NCBI GenBank assembly: GCA_029067085.1
Contig: JAIEFE010000018.1
Span: forward strand, 172,374-236,373
Source: Lachnospiraceae bacterium
Lineage (GTDB): Bacteria; Bacillota; Clostridia; Lachnospirales; Lachnospiraceae
DNA length: 64,000 nt
Reading direction: 5' to 3'
The notes below the pieces were generated by a model, which saw only the letters and a program-made list of their open reading frames with translations, did not search any database and was not told the DNA's origin. The position numbers and the translations under genes were made by a program. Of the stretch, positions 58,401 through 64,000 are shown one piece after another; the stretch's first letter is position 1, and each line of letters begins with the position of its first letter.

Positions 58401-58976
58401 CTCGATTCTATAGGGATTTTCCTCCGTCAGGTCAAAGATGTCCACAATGCCGCCCCGGATAGAAAACTGCCCCGGCGTCTCCACCTGATAAGCATTCTCA
58501 TAGCCCAGCTCCACCAGTTTTGCCGAAAGTTTCCTCTCATCCACAGGGGTCTGCTTATCAAGCCGCAGTACCCATTTACTCCATGCCTCCAGAGTCGGCT
58601 GGATCGTCATCAGTGCGTCGAAGGTGGTGATCACTGTGAGCGGTATCCCTTCCGAAAGCCGCCGAAAACACCTGATCCGCTCCGTGGTCAGTCGGTTTCC
58701 GTGTATGTCCGCCTGAAAAAAGATCAGATCCTTAGCCGGATACAACATGACATTTCTGTCATAAAATTGGTAATCCTCATACAGCTCTTTCGCACGCAAA
58801 TCGCTGTAAGTAACAATGAGCTTATGGCGAAAACTCTCGCTCAGACCGTATATCATATGCAGTTTTTGTGAATCCACACAGCCGGAAAGCGCGGCCGACG
58901 CCACCTTTTTTGCAAGGAGGCTCCGGATTTCTTCGTATGCGCCCAATTCCGTAAGCGGAGTCAATAATGCTTTCAT
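55437..58976 (-). CDS. mfd: Transcription-repair coupling factor Mfd
   Basis: 1179 aa. '[23 protein letters not shown]', '[12 protein letters not shown]', '[15 protein letters not shown]', '[12 protein letters not shown]', and the RID region '[20 protein letters not shown]'. Confidence 0.97.
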   Translation of the reverse strand: [1179 protein letters not shown]

Positions 58977-58982
58977 GTATTG

Positions 58983-59627
58983 CTATTCTCCGGTTTCTGC
59001 TGCCTGCGTCTTCTCTTCGGCAGCTTCGTCATTTTTCCTGTCCTTTTTCTCCTGTGCCTTTTTGCGCGCATTGTACCGATTCATGGCGGCATCTGCACCC
59101 TCCGCGATGATCGTCTCAATGGCGAGGGTCGCGCGCCTTGCACTCTCATTCATCAGTTCCCGCTCTTCCGCCAGAAAATGCCCCAGTACATAGTCCGCCA
59201 GATCCATTTTTGGGGGCTTCTCCCCCACGCCCATACGCACCCGTATAAACTCATCATGCCCCAGATGCAGAATGATATTTTTCAAGCCGTTGTGACCGCC
59301 GTCGCTTCCGCGTTTGCGAATCCGGAGCTGGCCCGGATCCAGACTCACGTCGTCCGAGATCACAATGAGCTCATGTTTCTCGTCCACCTTATAAAAGTCT
59401 ATGACGGACCTTATGCTTTCACCACTCAGATTCATGTAGGTGAGAGGCTTTACAAGCACCGCTTTCTCCCCTGCGATAATGCCCTTGCCGATCACGGCTT
59501 TATGCTTCTTTTCTCCCAGAACAATATCGTTTTTCTCCGCGATCGCATCGATCACGTCAAAGCCGATGTTATGTCTGGTGTTGCGATATTTTCCGTCCGG
59601 ATTGCCCAAACCTGCAATGATGTACAT
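58983..59627 (-). CDS. pth: Peptidyl-tRNA hydrolase
   Basis: 'MYIIAGLGNPDGKYRNTRHNIGFDVID', 'VLVKPLTYMNLSGESI', 'DDVSLDPGQLRIRKRGSDGGHNGLKNI'. Start at 59627; the track ORF extends to 59696. Confidence 0.95.
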   Translation of the reverse strand: MYIIAGLGNPDGKYRNTRHNIGFDVIDAIAEKNDIVLGEKKHKAVIGKGIIAGEKAVLVKPLTYMNLSGESIRSVIDFYKVDEKHELIVISDDVSLDPGQLRIRKRGSDGGHNGLKNIILHLGHDEFIRVRMGVGEKPPKMDLADYVLGHFLAEERELMNESARRATLAIETIIAEGADAAMNRYNARKKAQEKKDRKNDEAAEEKTQAAETGE

Positions 59628-59778
59628 GGCGCCCTCGATTCTGAATATTTCATTTTGGATCAATGCGAAACTCATCTCATAAATGAATTTGTCCATACTA
59701 TTTTAACAATATTTTTGCATTGATACAAGAAATGTTTCTGGATAGAGCAAATCATGTCCCGCTTTCGCTCATACATAA

Positions 59779-59819
59779 AATAAAGGCGCTCCCTTTGGAT
59801 TTCTCCAAAAGAAACGCCT
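59779..59819 (-). terminator. Intrinsic terminator of the BspA-like gene
   Basis: Minus strand: GGCGTTTCTTTTGGA-gaaa-TCCAAAGGGAGCGCC followed by TTTATTTTAT. Confidence 0.8.
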
Positions 59820-59828
59820 CTGTTTAGA

Positions 59829-62800
59829 TTACAAAAGTCTTTTTATCCCCGATAACTTCCTGACTACACTATCAAACGTCTCCATTCTCCTGGCTGTAAT
59901 CTTAAACTTGACAGTCTTCATACCGGCGTAATTCCCTTTTCCTTTGATCACAACACTCGCTGTACCCTTCTTTGTATTGTTTACATAACTTCCCTGTGCG
60001 ATTTCATAATCCACTCCATATACAAGCCTGTTATCATTACCCAGCATTACAGCAATATCCTCTTTTGCAAGATAAACTTTTTTACCCGTGTAACTTTTCG
60101 GCGTAATTGTAATCTTTGCTTTCTGTAAACTACTATTTTTTATAGTATATGTAGTATTTAAAGTTCCTTCATATTTCCCCTTGCCGATAACGCTCATACA
60201 TACATCTGTATTAACAGGAACGATATCTTTTTCAGTCAGCTTTGTAATCCCGTCGCTCAGCATATAAGTTACCTCATAATCACTGCCGGCTTTTAGCGTA
60301 TTCCCATATGAATCTCTGAGTATGGGTTTACTGATATATTTTCCTGCCTTATTTACATAGGTTACATCTGCAGCAATCAGAGTGAGCGCATCTTCCGTAT
60401 CGGCAATATTTTTCTTCTTTATCGAAAATTTCACGCTTATACTTCCCTTGTAATTTCCGATGCCCTTTATAACAGCCGTCGGTGCTTTATCTGATGAAAG
60501 ATCTGCTATATTTTTATTGTTTTTACAGGAAATTTTATAATCTGTTCCTTCTATCAGCTTTACATCGCCAAATTTAAGTTCCACGCCTGGTTTAGCGCCT
60601 CCGGCAGAATACTTAACAGTTAAATTTTGTGGAAGTTCACTGATCATATTTTGTTCATCCATATTTAGATCATATGCAGTAATTTTAAAGCTTTTCTTAA
60701 TACTTCCCGTATATTTGCCAATACCTTTAACCGTCATGCGCACTGTTCCGACTTTTTTACGATCGCTGGTATAATCGATAAGATAATCCCTTCCCTCAGA
60801 CAGCGTAATCCCATCGAGTCTCACAGTAATACTCTGTCCTTGTTCTTTTCCACTATATACCTTATTTCTGATCCCTTCTATCTGTGCCTTATTGATCGAT
60901 ATTCCATTAATCTTAAACTTAACTTTTTTCACTCCGGCATAATCACCCATTCCGGTGATCACCGCATATGCCGTTCCCGTTTCGCAGTTGTTCTCATAAC
61001 TTACCTTATAATCCACATCTCTCGTTAGCGGCTCATTTTTAGATTTCATGTAAACGATCAGTTCAGACTCTGACAACGTGACGGCATTCCCATTATCATA
61101 AACTTTATCTTTTATTTTAACTGTCTTAGCTTTTTCAATCAGCTGTTTATCCGTAATGGAAAGCCTGAGATTCACACTTCCGGTAAAGTTTCCTCTTCCC
61201 TCTATTTTGACTGTATAATCGCCCACCTCACGATAAGCTCCGTAAACTGTACCTGCGTCAGAATAAATGGCTGTATAATCTTTTTGGGCAGAAAGTTTTT
61301 TACCGTTATAAGTCACTTTAGGCTCTTTCTTCTGCGATTGTCCATTATATGACAAAGTAATATCATCCGCCGATATAAAAGGATCGTTCGTTATATCAAT
61401 CGGATTTATTTTGAAAAATGCCTTCGCTGTTCCTGAATAATTTCCCTTTCCTTTCACAATAACCGCAGGAGAGGAATCTGACGGACTTGACTCGTTAAAG
61501 TCATAGTTTGCCTTAACATTGTTTTTATAACTGATCGTATAGTCTGTTCCGGCTTTAAGTCTCTGCCTCCCATCATAAACACGAACATCCGGCTTAAGCG
61601 CTTTACCTGTATAAATCTGTTCCGAAACTCCGGCGATCCAAAGTCCGTCCGGTATCACGCCGTTTTCTGGCATATCTCCTTCCGGAATTTCTTCGTTGTC
61701 TCCTTCCTCCGGTTCATCTGTTATTCTCTCCCATTTTGCACGCAGCACAATATTCTCAGTCACCGGTTGGGAAAAATCATATAATGTTTCATGCAAATAC
61801 CAACCTAAAAATTTATACCCACTCCTTACAGGTGCTGTCGGACATGCTACCGGCGTATTCTTTGGCACCTGAACGGCAGAAACCGTACTGCCGCCCTGTG
61901 AATCAAAGGTTACAGTATATTCGTCATTTTCCACGTTTCCGTCTGCACTGACAGATGTCACTTTGAATCCCCATGTCGTACCGGAATCATCCGAAACCAG
62001 TTTGATCTTAACCGTATCTCCCTCTACTTCAACAATCTGCCCCGCCAACTGGGTACCGGTATATTTACCAACCTGTTTCCCCGCAACATCGTAAATATAT
62101 AGATAATCGAACCCCTCTTCTATATCGGTGCGGGCGTCAAAAGCTACATATAACTTTTCCGCCCCTTCCTTAGTATAGATCCAGAAATCTGAACTATTAA
62201 CCGGATAATTATGCTCGCTCTCCAATTCATTTACACTGCTGCATAGATATCCGTTGTTCACAACTGTAACGTTACATTCTTTATAAACCCCGCTGCCATC
62301 CTGCGCTTCTACCCTGATCACTGCACCGCCTTTTGCATGTGCGGTTACCCGGCCGTTTTCGTCCACAGATGCGATCTCTTCATCCGATGAACTCCATATG
62401 ACCGCCTTGTTTTCCGCTGTAGAAGGTGATACTGTCGCAATCAGCGTATCACTTTCAAAAGCCTCAAGGGACAGGGAAGTCTTATTCAAACTAATCGAAG
62501 TAACAGGCTGTGCTACAGTGACCTTGCAGGAAGCACTGAGATCTCCGACTGTTACCTTGACCGTCGCAGTTCCTAAAGATTTCGCATTGACAACTCCGTT
62601 ATTGTCTACAGAAACTATACTTTCATCGGTACTTTTCCATACCACTTCGTCTGTAAAATCTGATGGAGCAACACGCAAAATGAGAGTCGCCTTAACACCC
62701 TTTGCAATCTTTATTTCTGTATTATTTAATGATACCGATGTCGCTTTTACCTCATTATGTACAAAGGCTGCCCCTATACTACTCGCATACGTTTCCGCAT

Positions 62801-64000
62801 ACGTTCCTGAAATACCGTAAACAGTCAATTTGGATGGATAGCTGAATACGCCGCTTGCAATACTTGTCACCGACCTCGGAATGGTTATTTCCGTAAGTGT
62901 GGTGCAATTTGTGAACGCATTACCCTTTATTTCAGTTACTCTATATGGGATGACTATCTTCTGAAGCGATGGACACAGGTTAAATGCGTAAGCTGGAATC
63001 GTGGTAATTCCGGCGCCCAGTGTAACGTCGCTTAGGAGTTCGCTTTCCGCAAAAATGTATGTGCCGAGACTGGTCACGCTGTCAGGGATTGTGATCGCTG
63101 TCAGGGCATCACAGTCGTTAAATGCATAGTTACCAATACTGGTGAGATTGTTTTGCATTTCTACTTTGACCAGGGCATCGCAGTTGTAAAAAGCGTAGTT
63201 CTCTATTTTTTTAACTTTCTCCGGCAAAACTACCTCACTTAATTTTGTATTGTAAAAAGCGTGATCACCTATGTTTTCTATTGTCTCAGGAAAGTTTACT
63301 TTTTCCAGACTTGCGCAGTCATTAAAGGTGTAGTTTTTAATTTCCGATATCGTATTAGGTAAAATCGCTTCTTTTAGAGTCGTGCAACCTGAAAAAACAT
63401 GGGTTCCCATGTCGGTAACGTTATCTGGAAGGATGATCGTTTCCAGTTTACCGCAGTCCTGAAATGCATATGACGCTACTTTAGTTACTGAGTCCGGAAT
63501 CGTTACTTTACTCAAATTTACGCAGTTTGTAAAAGCAGAATTTTCTATAATGGTAACCGTATCAGGTATCTCTATTTCTTCTATTCCCGGACAATTTTCA
63601 AATAAAGAATTAACTATCCTTGTTGTTCCGTTTTCAAATGTAACCTCTTTTAAATTATCACACTCCCCAAAAATACCTCTACCGATACCTGTCACATTAA
63701 TAACACTTTCTAAACTTTTGGGAATTTCTATCGCAGTAAGAGCATCACAATTATAAAATGCGCTGCTACTCAATTTTATTAAGCCTTTGGACAGTATCAC
63801 ACTTGACAGGTTTACACATTCTGAAAACGCTCGACTTCCTATCTCCACCACACTATCCGGTATTATAATTGTTTCCAGTTTGCTACAGTTTCGAAATGCA
63901 CTTGACTCTATTTCAGTTACTGCGTCCGGAATCGTTACTTTACTCAAATTTACGCAGTTTGTAAAAGCAGAATTTTCTATAATGGTAACCGTATCAGGTA
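59829..64000 (-). CDS. BspA-type leucine-rich-repeat surface protein with Ig-like (Big2) domains, InlB B-repeat-like module and seven 'GxGxYxGxxxxxFxI' repeats; 5' end beyond window
   Basis: N-terminal tandem ~23-aa 'xAFxxCxxLxxVxIPxSVTxIGxxAF' repeats, two Big2-like modules ('VSLNNTEIKIAKGVKATLILRVAPSDFTDEVVWKSTDESIVSVDNNGVVNAKSLGTATVKV'), and 'VTFDSQGGSTVSAVQVPKNTPVACPTAPVRSGYKFLGWY' (InlB-like). The track start at 63947 is an internal TTG; the frame stays open to 64000. Confidence 0.9.
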   Translation of the reverse strand, partial: PDTVTIIENSAFTNCVNLSKVTIPDAVTEIESSAFRNCSKLETIIIPDSVVEIGSRAFSECVNLSSVILSKGLIKLSSSAFYNCDALTAIEIPKSLESVINVTGIGRGIFGECDNLKEVTFENGTTRIVNSLFENCPGIEEIEIPDTVTIIENSAFTNCVNLSKVTIPDSVTKVASYAFQDCGKLETIILPDNVTDMGTHVFSGCTTLKEAILPNTISEIKNYTFNDCASLEKVNFPETIENIGDHAFYNTKLSEVVLPEKVKKIENYAFYNCDALVKVEMQNNLTSIGNYAFNDCDALTAITIPDSVTSLGTYIFAESELLSDVTLGAGITTIPAYAFNLCPSLQKIVIPYRVTEIKGNAFTNCTTLTEITIPRSVTSIASGVFSYPSKLTVYGISGTYAETYASSIGAAFVHNEVKATSVSLNNTEIKIAKGVKATLILRVAPSDFTDEVVWKSTDESIVSVDNNGVVNAKSLGTATVKVTVGDLSASCKVTVAQPVTSISLNKTSLSLEAFESDTLIATVSPSTAENKAVIWSSSDEEIASVDENGRVTAHAKGGAVIRVEAQDGSGVYKECNVTVVNNGYLCSSVNELESEHNYPVNSSDFWIYTKEGAEKLYVAFDARTDIEEGFDYLYIYDVAGKQVGKYTGTQLAGQIVEVEGDTVKIKLVSDDSGTTWGFKVTSVSADGNVENDEYTVTFDSQGGSTVSAVQVPKNTPVACPTAPVRSGYKFLGWYLHETLYDFSQPVTENIVLRAKWERITDEPEEGDNEEIPEGDMPENGVIPDGLWIAGVSEQIYTGKALKPDVRVYDGRQRLKAGTDYTISYKNNVKANYDFNESSPSDSSPAVIVKGKGNYSGTAKAFFKINPIDITNDPFISADDITLSYNGQSQKKEPKVTYNGKKLSAQKDYTAIYSDAGTVYGAYREVGDYTVKIEGRGNFTGSVNLRLSITDKQLIEKAKTVKIKDKVYDNGNAVTLSESELIVYMKSKNEPLTRDVDYKVSYENNCETGTAYAVITGMGDYAGVKKVKFKINGISINKAQIEGIRNKVYSGKEQGQSITVRLDGITLSEGRDYLIDYTSDRKKVGTVRMTVKGIGKYTGSIKKSFKITAYDLNMDEQNMISELPQNLTVKYSAGGAKPGVELKFGDVKLIEGTDYKISCKNNKNIADLSSDKAPTAVIKGIGNYKGSISVKFSIKKKNIADTEDALTLIAADVTYVNKAGKYISKPILRDSYGNTLKAGSDYEVTYMLSDGITKLTEKDIVPVNTDVCMSVIGKGKYEGTLNTTYTIKNSSLQKAKITITPKSYTGKKVYLAKEDIAVMLGNDNRLVYGVDYEIAQGSYVNNTKKGTASVVIKGKGNYAGMKTVKFKITARRMETFDSVVRKLSGIKRLL
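63492..63568. repeat. Direct repeat copy 1 (>=77 bp identical to 63924-64000)
   Basis: gtccggaatcgttactttactcaaatttacgcagtttgtaaaagcagaattttctataatggtaaccgtatcaggta. Confidence 0.9.
63924..64000. repeat. Direct repeat copy 2, offset exactly 432 bp, continues past window edge
   Basis: Same 77-bp sequence as 63492-63568. Confidence 0.9.

Noticed and set aside
59900-61600. Seven 'GxGxYxGxxxxxFxI' repeats considered as DNA-level tandem repeats
   Set aside because: They are similar at protein level but strongly diverged in nucleotide sequence and spacing, so they are ordinary domain repeats and not a tandem-repeat array.
63947-63947. Start codon at 63947 for the BspA-like protein as given in the ORF track
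   Set aside because: The codon is TTG inside a repeat ('NLSKVTIPD'), and the frame is open to the window edge. The true start is outside the window.
1-64000. Search by eye for tRNA, rRNA, CRISPR arrays, prophage and intact IS elements
   Set aside because: No TPsiC-like GGTTCGAATCC blocks, spacer-repeat arrays, phage structural genes or intact transposases were seen. A tRNAscan/Infernal/CRISPR-finder run would be needed for certainty.

Overview
The window looks like a contiguous chromosomal segment of an anaerobic, spore-forming Clostridia/Lachnospiraceae-type Firmicute. This is inferred from codon usage, protein families, sporulation genes and a T-box. Nearly all genes lie on the minus strand. 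I found no rRNA, tRNA, CRISPR array, prophage or intact transposase.

Confident content: pyrC, hflX, glgP, ileS behind an Ile T-box, pncB, spoVT, ddl plus a membrane-anchored MurF-like ligase, a fruK-like kinase, GH13, mfd, pth, GH2, a GH9-like lipoprotein, chemotaxis and GGDEF proteins, a two-component/ABC transporter locus next to an erm-type rRNA methyltransferase, and a large BspA-type repeat protein running off the right edge.

Most interesting items:
(1) An Erm-type methyltransferase preceded by a sigma-A promoter, a 15-codon leader ORF containing an Arg-Thr-Arg motif, and tandem intrinsic terminators. This looks like an inducible attenuator.
(2) A SpoIID/SpoIIQ-like gene pair in which the catalytic or metal-binding motifs appear lost in both proteins.
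(3) A GH9-like lipoprotein lacking both catalytic motifs.
(4) A second, decayed 3' end of the aconitase-family hydratase gene upstream of the acyltransferase. Both copies carry an identical TTGACT-N5-AGTCAA palindrome over the stop codon.
(5) A LytTR/DUF3021 pair with a 21-bp-phased direct repeat upstream of its promoter.
(6) A 127-bp palindromic element.
(7) A recent 432-bp-spaced exact repeat in the BspA-like gene.

All calls come from reading the sequence. No database search was run.
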